Shown one piece after another: positions 43,011 through 52,942 of a stretch of DNA of 64,000 bases. The stretch spans positions 483,881-547,880 of the forward strand of contig NZ_JAANYN010000004.1 in NCBI RefSeq assembly GCF_011290685.1, written 5' to 3'. The position numbers and the translations under genes were made by a program. The DNA comes from Cyclobacterium plantarum. GTDB lineage: Bacteria > Bacteroidota > Bacteroidia > Cytophagales > Cyclobacteriaceae. Each line of letters starts with the position of its first letter. Position 1 is the stretch's first letter. The notes under the pieces were generated by a model that was not told the origin of the DNA, did not search any database, and worked only from the letters and a program-made list of their open reading frames with translations.

Positions 43011-44411
43011 ATGACGTTGTATCAGGAGTTAGCGACAAATTTTGAACGGCTTATTCAAAAAGGCAGTTTGAAAGTAGGGGATAAGATGCCTTCCATTCGT
43101 ACCGTGAGCAAGGAGTATGGGGTAAGTATAAATACCGTAATTCAGGCCTATTTGGTATTGGAAAGCAGGTCCTGTATAGTATCCAGGCCGCAAGCGGGGT
43201 TTTTTGTTTGTGAAAAGGTGGATCTTCGCTTACCTGTTCCCCAGGCCAGCAATCCCAGTAACAATCCAAAAGAACAGGCGGATGACGGCTTGATCGGCAA
43301 GGTTTTCAGAAATTTTGTCAATAAGGAAATCACTCAACTGTCTCTTAGTGTACCAGACGAATCCTTTTTCCCGGTAGCCAGATTGAATAAATGCCTCCAT
43401 AAGGCCAGTCAAACCCTATCTTCCGGAGGAACGGGATATGATGATATACAAGGGAATTTTCTGTTGCGAAAAAATGTGGCAAAGTGGTCCTTTACCTGGG
43501 CAGGAAATTTGGGGATTGATGACCTGGTGAGCACTTCGGGTGCCATGCATGCCATTTCCCTGGCATTTATGGCATTGACCAAACCGGGGGACAGGATTGC
43601 CGTAGAAAGCCCGGTATATTTTGGTATCCTTCAGTTGGCCAAAAACATGGGACTAAAGGTGATCGAACTCCCTACCCATCCTGTCACCGGGGTTGATCCC
43701 GATGATGTTAAAGCCCGTATAGGTGAAATTGATATCTGTCTATTGGTCAGTAATTTCAACAATCCACTGGGCAGTTGCATGCCTGAAGAAAACAAGAAAG
43801 CCATGGTAAAGCTACTGGGCAAACATGGGATTCCCTTAATTGAGAATGATTTGTATGGGGATGTTTATTTTGGACCAAACCGACCCAAACCTTGCAAGGC
43901 TTTTGACGAGGAAGGTATGGTATTGTGGTGTGGCTCCGTTTCCAAAACCCTTGCACCGGGTTACCGGGTAGGATGGATGGCACCCGGTAAGTACCTAAAG
44001 GATATCTTAAAGTTGAAGCTTTTTCATTCTGTATCGGGCACCACATTGACACAGGAAGCCATTGGCCATTTTTTGGAGACTGGCCGCTATGAAAAGCACC
44101 TGGCACAAATGCGGAAAAAGCTCTATGCCAATTCCCTTCAATTTATCCGGGCAATTAGTGACTATTTTCCTCAGGGAACCAAGGTAAGCCGACCTCTGGG
44201 GGGATTTGTCTTATGGGTTGAATTGGAAAAAGGAAAGGATACCGGTAAATTTTTTGATCAGGCTCTTTCCCAGGGAATCAGCATTGCACCGGGCAGGATG
44301 TTTACACTCCAAAACCAGTTTTACCACTGCATGCGTTTGAATTACGGACTGCCCTGGTCCGATGGTCTGGATCTACAATTAAAGCGTTTGGGTCAAATGT
44401 TGAAACAATAA
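43011..44411 (+). CDS. MocR-type GntR/aminotransferase regulator
   Basis: A 466-residue fusion of a GntR winged helix (about 1-75: SLKVGDKMPSIRTVSKEYG then VSINTVIQAYLVLESR) and a fold-type I aminotransferase domain. The PLP lysine is in WCGSVSKTLAPGYRVGWM. Other class residues are NNPLGSCMPEENKKAM and ENDLYGDVYF. MocR regulators use the aminotransferase half to sense an amino compound or pyridoxal phosphate and do not usually act as catalysts. No obvious pdx or amino acid target gene is next to it. Confidence 0.9.
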   Translation: MTLYQELATNFERLIQKGSLKVGDKMPSIRTVSKEYGVSINTVIQAYLVLESRSCIVSRPQAGFFVCEKVDLRLPVPQASNPSNNPKEQADDGLIGKVFRNFVNKEITQLSLSVPDESFFPVARLNKCLHKASQTLSSGGTGYDDIQGNFLLRKNVAKWSFTWAGNLGIDDLVSTSGAMHAISLAFMALTKPGDRIAVESPVYFGILQLAKNMGLKVIELPTHPVTGVDPDDVKARIGEIDICLLVSNFNNPLGSCMPEENKKAMVKLLGKHGIPLIENDLYGDVYFGPNRPKPCKAFDEEGMVLWCGSVSKTLAPGYRVGWMAPGKYLKDILKLKLFHSVSGTTLTQEAIGHFLETGRYEKHLAQMRKKLYANSLQFIRAISDYFPQGTKVSRPLGGFVLWVELEKGKDTGKFFDQALSQGISIAPGRMFTLQNQFYHCMRLNYGLPWSDGLDLQLKRLGQMLKQ

Positions 44412-44446
44412 CCTGATTTGGACCAAATTCTGTACGAATTATTGGG

Positions 44447-46909
44447 TTAAAATTCCTTTTCCCCGAATTCGCTTTTGATAAAGCGGGATTTATTGCGGGA
44501 AGGATTGAGGGTGTAACTGAGGTTTAAGATCACCATGTCCACTTCCAGCACATAATTCGTGGTGGTATAAAACTCATCTTCCCTCCAGGTACTGATCCGT
44601 TGTTCATTGGTATCCAACAGGCCCATGTCCATATTCAGCCACTGCAGGCTGGCACTAAGGCGGTCGTTCATAAATGTCTTTTTCAATACCAGATTTGGGG
44701 ATAAGAAATCCGAATCTTCACCTTGTGCAGTAATGCGCCTGGAAAGGTAGTTTACCGACCATTGGGCACTAAATGTAGGGGAGAAATCAAAACTTGTATT
44801 GGCATTGATGGAGTAAACCCAGGCTGCATTGTTAATGGGTCTGTTGTCAAAACTGCCTTGAATCCTGTACCTGTACAGGTTACCACCGGCAAAAACCTTC
44901 CATTTGCTGCTGGGGTTAAGTTCCAACCCCAATTCCATTCCTATGGATCTTCCATTGCCCACATTGGAATAAATCCGATTCAAAATGGTGTCATTGTAAA
45001 CCGTATTCACCCTGTTGACAAGGTTTTTCACGTGGCGGTAATAGGCAGTGGCGTAGAGGCTGTTTTCTCCAAAATCCCGCACCAAACCGGTCTCAACCAG
45101 GTCAATAAATTCCGGAAGCAAAGTTGGGTCTCCCTGTTCCAGTGTTTCGGAATGCTCCCTTTCGGGAAATGGATTCATTTTAAAGGTAGTAGTGCGTTCT
45201 ACTCTTCGACTGTAGGCTCCTTTCAATCTTGTTTCCTCGTCCAATGTGTATTGAAAACTTGCCGTGGGGTAGGGCAGGAAAAAATCATACTGGTAGGTGG
45301 TATCTACTGTATTGGCCTTATCCTGCAGCAATAATTCCCTGTCCATATATTCCATCCGCAAGCCTATGGAATAATCCCAGCTGTCTTTTTGTCCGGACAA
45401 TTGGCCATACCCAGAATGAATAACCCGGGTCAATTCCACATTGGAAGAAAATTCCGGAACCAATTCAAATACTCCCGTTGCATTGTTCTTTCGCTCGTAA
45501 ACAAAATCTCCCTGATGATCCAGGTTGCGGAACTGGTATCCGGCTTCCAGAATTCCCAAGTCTGTTGGCTTTGACTGATAGTCTACCTGCCAGCGTATGC
45601 CATACAATGGATTGTCATTTGTATTGTATTCGTCCTGATACACCAGATTGGTATTGGGGTAACCCAGGTTTCTATTGGTAGTAGGGCCGCCCAGCAGGGT
45701 ATATTCATACAAAAAGGAACTGGAGATACTGGACTTATTGGCAAAGATATGGGCGTAATCAAGGCTTCCCAAAGCAAAATCACTGCTCCTGATGCGCAGG
45801 TTTTCGTTGTAATATTGCATGGTGTAGAGTCGTTCCCCTCCTATGCTGGTATGGTTGTCGAAATAGACAATATCGGCGGTTCTATCCTTGCTCCTTATAC
45901 CTCCATAAAACCCGAGGCTAAACTCGTTGTTGGCATCTGGCGTATAAGCCACAGTAAACCGTCCGGAATAAGCTTCTTCATCGAATCCCCTTTCTCCATC
46001 AGAAGGAAAGCGGGTGGTGGTGTCTCCCCGGATGGTGTAAACGTCACCTTCCCTTCGGCCGTTTACATCATTCCTTAGGTAGCTGGCACCCAGGGATAGG
46101 TTCCAATCGCCTTTCCGGTGATTGAGTGTAAAATCAGCTCCATATCGTTGTGGTTTTTCTTTGTTATCGTAATCCTGTAAGCTGGGTGCCCCAATTCTGG
46201 TATTGAACTGTATAAAAGTACCATCAGTGGCTCCTTTTTCCGTTGTGATGTTGATGATGCCGGCTTTTCCTTCCGGATCGTATTTTGCGGAGGGCGCAGT
46301 TACCACTTCTATATTCTTGATGGCATTGGCAGGCAATTGGCCCAGGATAACCGAAGGGTCGGACTGAAGGGGTTTTCCATTGATCATGATCACAAAACCC
46401 GTGGATCCCCTGACGGACAACTCTCCCTCTGCATTGATGCTTACCGAGGGTAGGTTCCTAATGAGGTCAATGGCGTTTCCACCCTGGCCCGACATAAATT
46501 CTCCGGATTCGAATACCTGCCGGTCTATCTGATGCATGGTGGTAAACCTTGATCCCGAAACTTCAACCATTTCCAGCAGTTGCTCGTTGGGTGCCAATTC
46601 AACCATTCCCAGATCCAGCGACTGCCCTCTGGTAAATGTAAGGTCCTCTTTGGTAAAGGAGTTATAACCCATAAATTGAATAAGCAGATAATACTCACCG
46701 GGTTTGATGCCGCTTAGTTCAAATTTTCCATCAGGTTCACTTACAGCTCCTGATACCAGGCTGGAATCAGAAGCGGAGTACAGGCCCACACTCCCGTATT
46801 CAATAGGCGTGTTTTCATTTGCATCCACAAGTGTTCCATGAATAGAATTTTGTGCAAAAATGGGGTAAAAGAGGATAAGTTGGAAAAGGCAGATTAAAAG
46901 AAACTTCAT
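44447..46909 (-). CDS. TonB-dependent outer-membrane receptor (OMP_b-brl_3 type)
   Basis: About 820 residues from the ATG at 46909. It has a signal peptide (ICLFQLILFYPIFAQ), a carboxypeptidase-D-like domain (IHGTLVDANENTPIEYGSVG), and a plug (VFESGEFMSGQGGNAIDLIR; VRGSTGFVIMINGKPLQSDP; IEVVTAPSAKYDPEGKAGII). A large barrel follows, with aromatic-rich strands up to the C-terminal GEKEF. This is the Bacteroidota outer-membrane beta-barrel family, distinct from SusC and without a SusD partner. Substrate unknown. The next gene upstream, on the same strand after 84 bases, is an AraC regulator that could control it. Confidence 0.92.
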   Translation of the reverse strand: MKFLLICLFQLILFYPIFAQNSIHGTLVDANENTPIEYGSVGLYSASDSSLVSGAVSEPDGKFELSGIKPGEYYLLIQFMGYNSFTKEDLTFTRGQSLDLGMVELAPNEQLLEMVEVSGSRFTTMHQIDRQVFESGEFMSGQGGNAIDLIRNLPSVSINAEGELSVRGSTGFVIMINGKPLQSDPSVILGQLPANAIKNIEVVTAPSAKYDPEGKAGIINITTEKGATDGTFIQFNTRIGAPSLQDYDNKEKPQRYGADFTLNHRKGDWNLSLGASYLRNDVNGRREGDVYTIRGDTTTRFPSDGERGFDEEAYSGRFTVAYTPDANNEFSLGFYGGIRSKDRTADIVYFDNHTSIGGERLYTMQYYNENLRIRSSDFALGSLDYAHIFANKSSISSSFLYEYTLLGGPTTNRNLGYPNTNLVYQDEYNTNDNPLYGIRWQVDYQSKPTDLGILEAGYQFRNLDHQGDFVYERKNNATGVFELVPEFSSNVELTRVIHSGYGQLSGQKDSWDYSIGLRMEYMDRELLLQDKANTVDTTYQYDFFLPYPTASFQYTLDEETRLKGAYSRRVERTTTFKMNPFPEREHSETLEQGDPTLLPEFIDLVETGLVRDFGENSLYATAYYRHVKNLVNRVNTVYNDTILNRIYSNVGNGRSIGMELGLELNPSSKWKVFAGGNLYRYRIQGSFDNRPINNAAWVYSINANTSFDFSPTFSAQWSVNYLSRRITAQGEDSDFLSPNLVLKKTFMNDRLSASLQWLNMDMGLLDTNEQRISTWREDEFYTTTNYVLEVDMVILNLSYTLNPSRNKSRFIKSEFGEKEF

Positions 46910-46993
46910 CAAGACTGTATTTTATTTGCAAAGTAAGTCTTGAATCCTTGTATTTTGATGGTATATTTTTGACAATAATGGTAAATTCTTACT

Positions 46994-47809
46994 TTAAAGT
47001 TTTGCTCTGTATTCTGTTGGGGTCAGCGTGGTTTGGGATTTAAAAAATTTGATAAAATTGGAGGCATCGGAAAAATTTAACTGGTAGGCCACTTCAGCTA
47101 CCGGAATTCCCGTATGACTGAGCAAATTTTTGGATTCAATGAGCAGTCTTTCACGGATTAAATCTATGGCATTGGCTCCCGTTGCCGTTCGGCAGATCTG
47201 GTTTAATTTACGGATACTGACATGCATGGCTTCTGCATAATTTTCCGCTGTTTTCATGTGCAGGTAATTTTCCTGTACCAATTTCTTAAACCGGACAAAT
47301 TCATCCAATACATTGGGATGAATGGAATGCGCTGGTAGGGGAATATGTAGGGTTTTTAAAATGAGGGTGTTCAAATGCGCTGCTAATAGGTCTGAAGCGA
47401 CTTCATTTTTGTAATCAGCATAAAAAACTTCCAACAAATGGAATATGGATGAATTTTCTTCGGGTAGTTGGAACGTCTCTTTTAAAATGTAAAGGCTGGA
47501 AAGTGCTTTGGGATATGCAGCCAGGACTTCTTCTTTGAAAAGGACAACATATCCCTCCGGGATTCTTGAAAAATCCCAACAGTGTACCTGGCCCAGACTC
47601 AGGTAGTATCCCATAGGCGGTTGTACTTCATGAACCAGGTCTCCAACAGTATGTTGTCCGGAACCTTTAGACAGGTAGATCAGTTCGTGGTATCCTTCGT
47701 GCCGGTGCGGTTTGGTGGGTTTGATCACCGGTTTCATTTTGGAAACCTTTAGGATCAGACCCTGTTCTATTTTATTTTTGGTGTGGATACTATCGGCCTG
47801 CGCTGTCAT
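46994..47809 (-). CDS. AraC family regulator with cupin sensor domain
   Basis: A 271-residue protein. The N-terminal half is cupin-like (KPHRHEGYHELIYLSKGSG, with HxH and Glu). The C-terminal AraC DNA-binding domain holds two helix-turn-helix motifs: NYAEAMHVSIRKLNQICRTA and GIPVAEVAYQLNFSDASNFIKF, ending SQTTLTPTEYRAKL. It lies upstream of the outer-membrane receptor on the same strand and is divergent from the TetR/RND operon. Either could be its target; the sequence does not decide. Confidence 0.9.
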   Translation of the reverse strand: MTAQADSIHTKNKIEQGLILKVSKMKPVIKPTKPHRHEGYHELIYLSKGSGQHTVGDLVHEVQPPMGYYLSLGQVHCWDFSRIPEGYVVLFKEEVLAAYPKALSSLYILKETFQLPEENSSIFHLLEVFYADYKNEVASDLLAAHLNTLILKTLHIPLPAHSIHPNVLDEFVRFKKLVQENYLHMKTAENYAEAMHVSIRKLNQICRTATGANAIDLIRERLLIESKNLLSHTGIPVAEVAYQLNFSDASNFIKFFKSQTTLTPTEYRAKL

Positions 47810-47996
47810 TTAACTAGATCAAATTCCTGGAAATAGGGTATAAAACTAATCTGAAAATGCAATTTAACAGGTAGTCCTTAAAATTTAATCCTTATTTTTA
47901 TAAAAGGTAATCTTTGGTTTAAAGACTTATGCGAGATGGCTTTTTATTTTACCAATAGTTTTAATTTATTTTAACACCATACATTTTTCTAAGGGC

Positions 47997-48027
47997 TTGG
48001 TTTCAATTCGCGGTTTTCCTACTTTTG
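47997..48027 (+). promoter_or_regulatory. Bacteroidota promoter of the TetR/RND operon
   Basis: A TTG at 47997-47999 (-33) and TACTTTTG at 48020-48027 (-7, TAnnTTTG) are separated by 20 bases, which is the standard spacing. Transcription should start near 48033. A palindrome-like site (TGAACGTTCGATCA, 48035-48048) sits at the start point and is a plausible operator for the TetR protein encoded just downstream. Confidence 0.65.
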
Positions 48028-48066
48028 CACCCGAATGAACGTTCGATCAATAAAGTGAAAGAATCT

Positions 48067-48627
48067 ATGGGAATTTCAGAAAAGAAAAGGGCCATATACG
48101 AAAGCATGCTGGACCTGGTAGAAGCCTATGGATTTCATGGGGCCTCCATGAGCCTTCTTGCAAAAGAAGCAAAGGTAGCCGCAGGTACCATTTACCATTA
48201 TTTCAGCAGTAAAGATGAGTTATTAAAAGAACTCTATATCTATTGCAAAGAGCAGGTAGAAGATTGGGTCCTGGCTGAATTGGATGAACGGCAGCCTTAC
48301 AAGGAAAGGTTTTATAAAAGATGGCTTAGCCTGTATGAATTCTACACAGCTCATCCAAAGGTATTGGTGTTTTTTGAACAGTACATCAATTCACCTTACA
48401 ACCAGGAAAGGAGTCCTCACCATTTTAGAGGAGGTTTTTTTCAATTTCTTAAAGAAGGTGTCGATGAAGGTTATCTAAAAGAGGCCAAGCCGGAGCTATA
48501 CGTGGCCCTTTATATGGGAAGTGTGATCCTGGCGGCGAAAATAAAAATTTTCGGGTCCATTTCATTTGACATGGAAGACAGGAAACTCCTGGTCACCAAA
48601 CTTTGGACGACTCTTGCCGCAGGCTAA
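48067..48627 (+). CDS. TetR/AcrR family repressor
   Basis: About 186 residues from the ATG at 48067. The frame extends to a TTG at 48025, but this lies inside the promoter's -7 element, so the shorter form is chosen. The helix-turn-helix at the N terminus is ASMSLLAKEAKVAAGTIYHYF then SSKDELLKEL. The remainder is the variable ligand domain. The three genes after it encode an RND efflux pump, all on the same strand, with 44 bases or fewer between genes, so it most likely represses this operon and its own gene. Confidence 0.93.
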   Translation: MGISEKKRAIYESMLDLVEAYGFHGASMSLLAKEAKVAAGTIYHYFSSKDELLKELYIYCKEQVEDWVLAELDERQPYKERFYKRWLSLYEFYTAHPKVLVFFEQYINSPYNQERSPHHFRGGFFQFLKEGVDEGYLKEAKPELYVALYMGSVILAAKIKIFGSISFDMEDRKLLVTKLWTTLAAG

Positions 48628-48671
48628 TCAGATCCCTGTAATCATTTAAAATTTGTAAATATCCCCCGTTT

Positions 48672-49790
48672 ATGAAAAACCATATTTTTGTTTACCTAAT
48701 TGGTATTTTAGTTTTCTATCAATCTTGTTCAGAAGGCAAGAGTGAAAATTCCAAACCTAACCCGGTACCATCGTTTCCGGTATTTGAAATACCCTTAAAG
48801 ACAGTGACTGGATATGAAAGCTATCCTGTCAGCATAGAAGGAATGGTGAGCAGTGCGGTCAGGGCCAAAGTAGCAGGATACATCACAGAGGTGTTGGTGG
48901 ATGAAGGGCAAGCAGTGAAGAAGAACCAAACGCTTTTTAAACTGGAAACCCAGGCATTGAATGAGGATGCGGATGCTGCAAAAGCCAATGCAGCTGCTGC
49001 ACAAGTGGAAGTGGATAAGCTCAAACCACTGGTACAAAAGGGCATCATCGGAAATATCCAACTTGAAACGGCAAAAGCCCGACTGGCCCAGGCCCAGGCA
49101 GCTTATAACAGTATTGCGGCTAATATTGACTACGCGACCATAAAAAGTCCGGTGGAAGGTTATGTGGGAGCCATACCTTTTCGTCAGGGCGCATTGGTAA
49201 GTCCCTCAGACCCTACACCCTTAACGACAGTTTCCCAGGTGGAAAATATGTTTGCTTTCTTTTCTATGAATGAAAAGGAATACCTGAACATGCTTCAGGT
49301 GACAAAGGGAGAAACATTGGACGAGAAGTTGGAACATATGCCGGAAGTGGAGCTCGAGTTGGTGAACGGAAAAATTTATGATCATAAAGGAAAAATTAAA
49401 ACAGTTACCGGGCAGGTAAACCCAACAACCGGAACAGTAAATTTCCGGGCAACTTTTCCCAATCCCAACCGCCTTTTGGCCCATGGTAACAGTGGTATGA
49501 TCCGGATTCCAAAAGTTTATGAAAACCTTCCTGTGATTACGGAAATCTCAACTTATGAGCAACAAGGTAAAACCTATGTTTATCGCGTAGGAAATGATTC
49601 CATAGTACACAGGGAACTCATTAAAGTCCTGGCCAGAGTGGATCAGCTGCTGGTAGTGGAAGATGGTGTAAAATCAGGGGATCGCATTGTATATGAAGGA
49701 GCCGGAAAACTACGTGATCAGACCAGGATTAAACCTGAAATAGTGGGTTTTGACAGTTTGGCACAAAAATTAAAAATAGCATTTAAGTAA
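48672..49790 (+). CDS. RND efflux periplasmic adaptor lipoprotein
   Basis: A 372-residue membrane fusion protein with lipobox FYQSC. The biotinyl-lipoyl-like half-motifs are VRAKVAGYITEVLVDEGQAV and KSPVEGYVGAIPFRQGALVS, on either side of a helical hairpin (about 90-150: NEDADAAKANAAAAQVEVDK). A beta-barrel and a membrane-proximal domain complete the layout. It links the inner-membrane pump to the outer-membrane channel. It starts 44 bases after the tetR stop and 6 bases before the pump start. Confidence 0.94.
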   Translation: MKNHIFVYLIGILVFYQSCSEGKSENSKPNPVPSFPVFEIPLKTVTGYESYPVSIEGMVSSAVRAKVAGYITEVLVDEGQAVKKNQTLFKLETQALNEDADAAKANAAAAQVEVDKLKPLVQKGIIGNIQLETAKARLAQAQAAYNSIAANIDYATIKSPVEGYVGAIPFRQGALVSPSDPTPLTTVSQVENMFAFFSMNEKEYLNMLQVTKGETLDEKLEHMPEVELELVNGKIYDHKGKIKTVTGQVNPTTGTVNFRATFPNPNRLLAHGNSGMIRIPKVYENLPVITEISTYEQQGKTYVYRVGNDSIVHRELIKVLARVDQLLVVEDGVKSGDRIVYEGAGKLRDQTRIKPEIVGFDSLAQKLKIAFK

Positions 49791-49796
49791 ATCGTT

Positions 49797-52700
49797 ATGT
49801 TAAAGCAATTTATTGATAAACCGGTCCTTTCTACTGTAGTATCCATTTTGATTGTGATATTGGGTGTGCTGGGGCTTTTGGCTTTGCCGGTTAGTCAATA
49901 TCCGGATATTGCCCCACCTACCGTAAGCATCAGGACAAACTTTCCGGGAGCCAATGCCGAGACAGTATTGGAAAGTGTGATCATTCCCATAGAAGAGCAA
50001 GTCAATGGCGTAGAAGATATGGATTATATCACCTCTACCGCCAGCAATGACGGTACAGCCAATATTCAGGTATTTTTTAACCAGGGTGTGGATCCCGATA
50101 TAGCAGCCGTGAATGTGCAGAACAGGGTGGCCAGAGCCAATCCACTATTGCCCAGGGAAGTAGTACAAGCCGGGGTCATCACCCAAAAACAGCAAACCAG
50201 TTCCCTGATGTTTTTCACCTTGGTTTCGGATAATCCCGAATATGACGCTACTTTCATCCAAAATTACTTAAACATCAATGTGATACCAGCGCTTAAAAGG
50301 ATTGAAGGGGTAGGGGATGTGACCGTTTTTGGTGCCAAGAATTATGCCATGCGTATATGGCTACAGCCTGAAAAACTGGCTGCTTATGATTTAATGCCTG
50401 CAGATGTCACTGCTGCTATAAATGAACAAAGCCTGGAAGCAGCCGCCGGCTCCCTGGGACAAAACAATGCCGAATCCTTTGAATATGTGATCAAATACGG
50501 TGGCCGTTATAAAAATGAAAGTCAGTACGAAGACATTGTCATTAAGGCCCTGGGAAATGGACAGTTTCTCCGCTTAAGTGATGTAGCAAAAATCGAAATG
50601 GATGCGGAAGCCTATTCTGTCATGTCCTTCACCAATGGTAATCCGGGTGTAAGTATGGCCGTGTACCAAACGCCCGGATCCAATGCCCAGGAAATCATCA
50701 ATAACGTCAAGGCCTCCCTAAGTGAAATGGAACCACGTTTTCCATCAGGTCTTTCTCTATTTATCAATTTCGATACCAATGATTTTCTAAATGCCTCCAT
50801 TGCAAAAGTAGTGATTACCCTGGTAGAGGCATTTTTGCTGGTTTTCCTGGTTGTATTTATATTCCTTCAGCATTTCAGATCCACGCTTATTCCGGCCATT
50901 TCTGTGCCGGTTTCCATTATAGGCACCTTCTTTTTCCTCAATTTGTTCGGGTATTCCATCAACCTTCTGACGCTTTTCGCACTCGTTTTAGCCATAGGTA
51001 TCGTGGTGGATGATGCGATCGTGGTGGTAGAGGCGGTACATGCCAAAATGGAGGAAGGCGCTAAAAGTGCCCGCAAAGCTACTCACAAAGCCATGGAAGA
51101 AATTACCGGTGCAATCATTTCCATTACCCTGGTCATGGGAGCGGTTTTTATTCCGGTTACCTTTATAACCGGGCCCACCGGCGTTTTCTACGAACAGTTT
51201 GGGGTAACTTTGATTGTGGCCATTGGTATTTCTGCCATCAACGCACTGACTTTAAGTCCGGCCCTCTGTGCCATTTTCCTCAAACCTCATCAGCAAAAAC
51301 CTGATAGGAAGATGAGTTTTCTCAAGAGGTTTTTCAATGGATTTAACCAGGCCTTTGAGGTGACCACCACCAAATATGTCCGCTCCCTGAAATTCCTTTT
51401 CAGACATAAGTGGATTACAGGGCTGGTGATTTTAGGTGCAATAGCTGCCATATTCTGGGCTGCCCAAAATACACCAACCGGATTTGTCCCCGATGAGGAC
51501 CGGGGAATGATATTTGCCAATATAGAATTGCCTGAAGGTGCTTCCCTGGACAGGACCGTATCCACTACTGATGAGCTCATGGAAGGGTTGGATCAAATCC
51601 CGGGAGTAATGGGCGGCTCAATGGTCAATGGCTTCAGCCTGATCTCAGGTGCAGGAAGTAATTTTGGATTGGGTATAATCAAGCTCGATCCCTGGGAGAA
51701 AAGGGAGGAAGATTCTTTGTCTTCAGGGGCTATTATTGCCAAGATGTTTGGTGTAGCAGCAAAAATTCCAGGAGCGGAAATCCTGTTTTTCTCACCGCCC
51801 AGTATTCCCGGTTTTGGGGTTTCTTCAGGATTTGAACTCAAATTTCTCGACCAGACAGGAGGAAGTTTTGAGGATTTGGACGAACAGGCCAATGCCTACA
51901 TGGCCAGTTTGATGGAAAGGCCGGAAATCCAGTTTGCCCAAAGTGCTTTCAGCACAAGTTATCCCCAGTATGAACTGGAATTGAATATTCCTAAGATAAA
52001 AGAAGCGGGGATCAATGTGAGCCATGTTTTGGGTACCCTACAGGGATATATCGGAAGCCAATATGCTGCGGATTTCTCCAGATTTGGCAAACAATACAGG
52101 GTATACATTCAGGCTTTGCCGGAGGACAGGGCTGAAAAAAAAGACCTGAACTCCCTGTTTGTAAGAAACGCCAATGGGGAAATGGCTCCGATTACGGAAT
52201 TTATTGAGTTGAACAGGTCCTACGGACCACAGGCAGTTACGCGCTTTAACCTGTTCAATTCTGTTTCGATCAACGGTTCGGCAGCCCCGGGTTATTCCTC
52301 CGGAGATGCCATCAAAGCTGTTCAGGAAGTCAATGCCACTTCCCTGCCCAATAATTTTATGGTGGATTATTCCGGATTGACCCGGGAGGAAATCGATGCA
52401 AGCAACCAGACAGTCCTGATCATTTTGCTCAGTGTACTTTTCGTATATTTTATCCTTGCAGCCCAATATGAAAGTTACCTGATCCCATTAGCGGTCTTGT
52501 TTTCCCTCCCTGTTGGGGTGATGGGTGCTTACCTTACTACCTATTTTGCCGGATTGGAAGCCAATATTTATTTCCAGATTGCCCTGGTTATGCTTTTGGG
52601 TTTGCTGGCCAAAAACGCCATTCTGATTGTGGAATTTGCCATGCAGCGGAGGGCAGCTGGGTTGACAATCACAGAAGCGGCCTTTGAAGGCGCCAGGGTA

Positions 52701-52937
52701 AGGTTAAGGCCGATATTGATGACCTCCTTTGCTTTTATTATAGGACTCTTGCCCCTGGTTTTTGCCGGAGGAATTGGAGCTGCCGGAAACCGCTCTATCG
52801 GAACAGGTGCTGTTGGGGGGCTGTTGGTAGGCACTCTTATTGGAGTCTTTGTTATTCCCTTGCTTTATATTTTGTTTCAATGGCTTCAGGAAAAAATCTC
52901 TTCCAAAAAAGAAATTGAAGATCCCGTAAATGCCTAA
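49797..52937 (+). CDS. RND family drug efflux pump (AcrB-like, HAE-1)
   Basis: A 1046-residue trimeric inner-membrane transporter. TM1 is at the N terminus (TVVSILIVILGVLGLLALPV), then SQYPDIAPPTVSIRTNFPGA, the TM2-TM6 block with the proton-relay aspartates in GIVVDDAIVVVE, and the second half with TM8-TM12 (LLAKNAILIVEFAMQ; GTGAVGGLLVGTLIGVFVIP). Length matches AcrB (about 1040-1050), and the sequence pattern is HAE-1, the drug and solvent exporter class, not the metal (HME) class. It uses the proton gradient. Confidence 0.96.
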   Translation: MLKQFIDKPVLSTVVSILIVILGVLGLLALPVSQYPDIAPPTVSIRTNFPGANAETVLESVIIPIEEQVNGVEDMDYITSTASNDGTANIQVFFNQGVDPDIAAVNVQNRVARANPLLPREVVQAGVITQKQQTSSLMFFTLVSDNPEYDATFIQNYLNINVIPALKRIEGVGDVTVFGAKNYAMRIWLQPEKLAAYDLMPADVTAAINEQSLEAAAGSLGQNNAESFEYVIKYGGRYKNESQYEDIVIKALGNGQFLRLSDVAKIEMDAEAYSVMSFTNGNPGVSMAVYQTPGSNAQEIINNVKASLSEMEPRFPSGLSLFINFDTNDFLNASIAKVVITLVEAFLLVFLVVFIFLQHFRSTLIPAISVPVSIIGTFFFLNLFGYSINLLTLFALVLAIGIVVDDAIVVVEAVHAKMEEGAKSARKATHKAMEEITGAIISITLVMGAVFIPVTFITGPTGVFYEQFGVTLIVAIGISAINALTLSPALCAIFLKPHQQKPDRKMSFLKRFFNGFNQAFEVTTTKYVRSLKFLFRHKWITGLVILGAIAAIFWAAQNTPTGFVPDEDRGMIFANIELPEGASLDRTVSTTDELMEGLDQIPGVMGGSMVNGFSLISGAGSNFGLGIIKLDPWEKREEDSLSSGAIIAKMFGVAAKIPGAEILFFSPPSIPGFGVSSGFELKFLDQTGGSFEDLDEQANAYMASLMERPEIQFAQSAFSTSYPQYELELNIPKIKEAGINVSHVLGTLQGYIGSQYAADFSRFGKQYRVYIQALPEDRAEKKDLNSLFVRNANGEMAPITEFIELNRSYGPQAVTRFNLFNSVSINGSAAPGYSSGDAIKAVQEVNATSLPNNFMVDYSGLTREEIDASNQTVLIILLSVLFVYFILAAQYESYLIPLAVLFSLPVGVMGAYLTTYFAGLEANIYFQIALVMLLGLLAKNAILIVEFAMQRRAAGLTITEAAFEGARVRLRPILMTSFAFIIGLLPLVFAGGIGAAGNRSIGTGAVGGLLVGTLIGVFVIPLLYILFQWLQEKISSKKEIEDPVNA

Positions 52938-52942
52938 TATTC

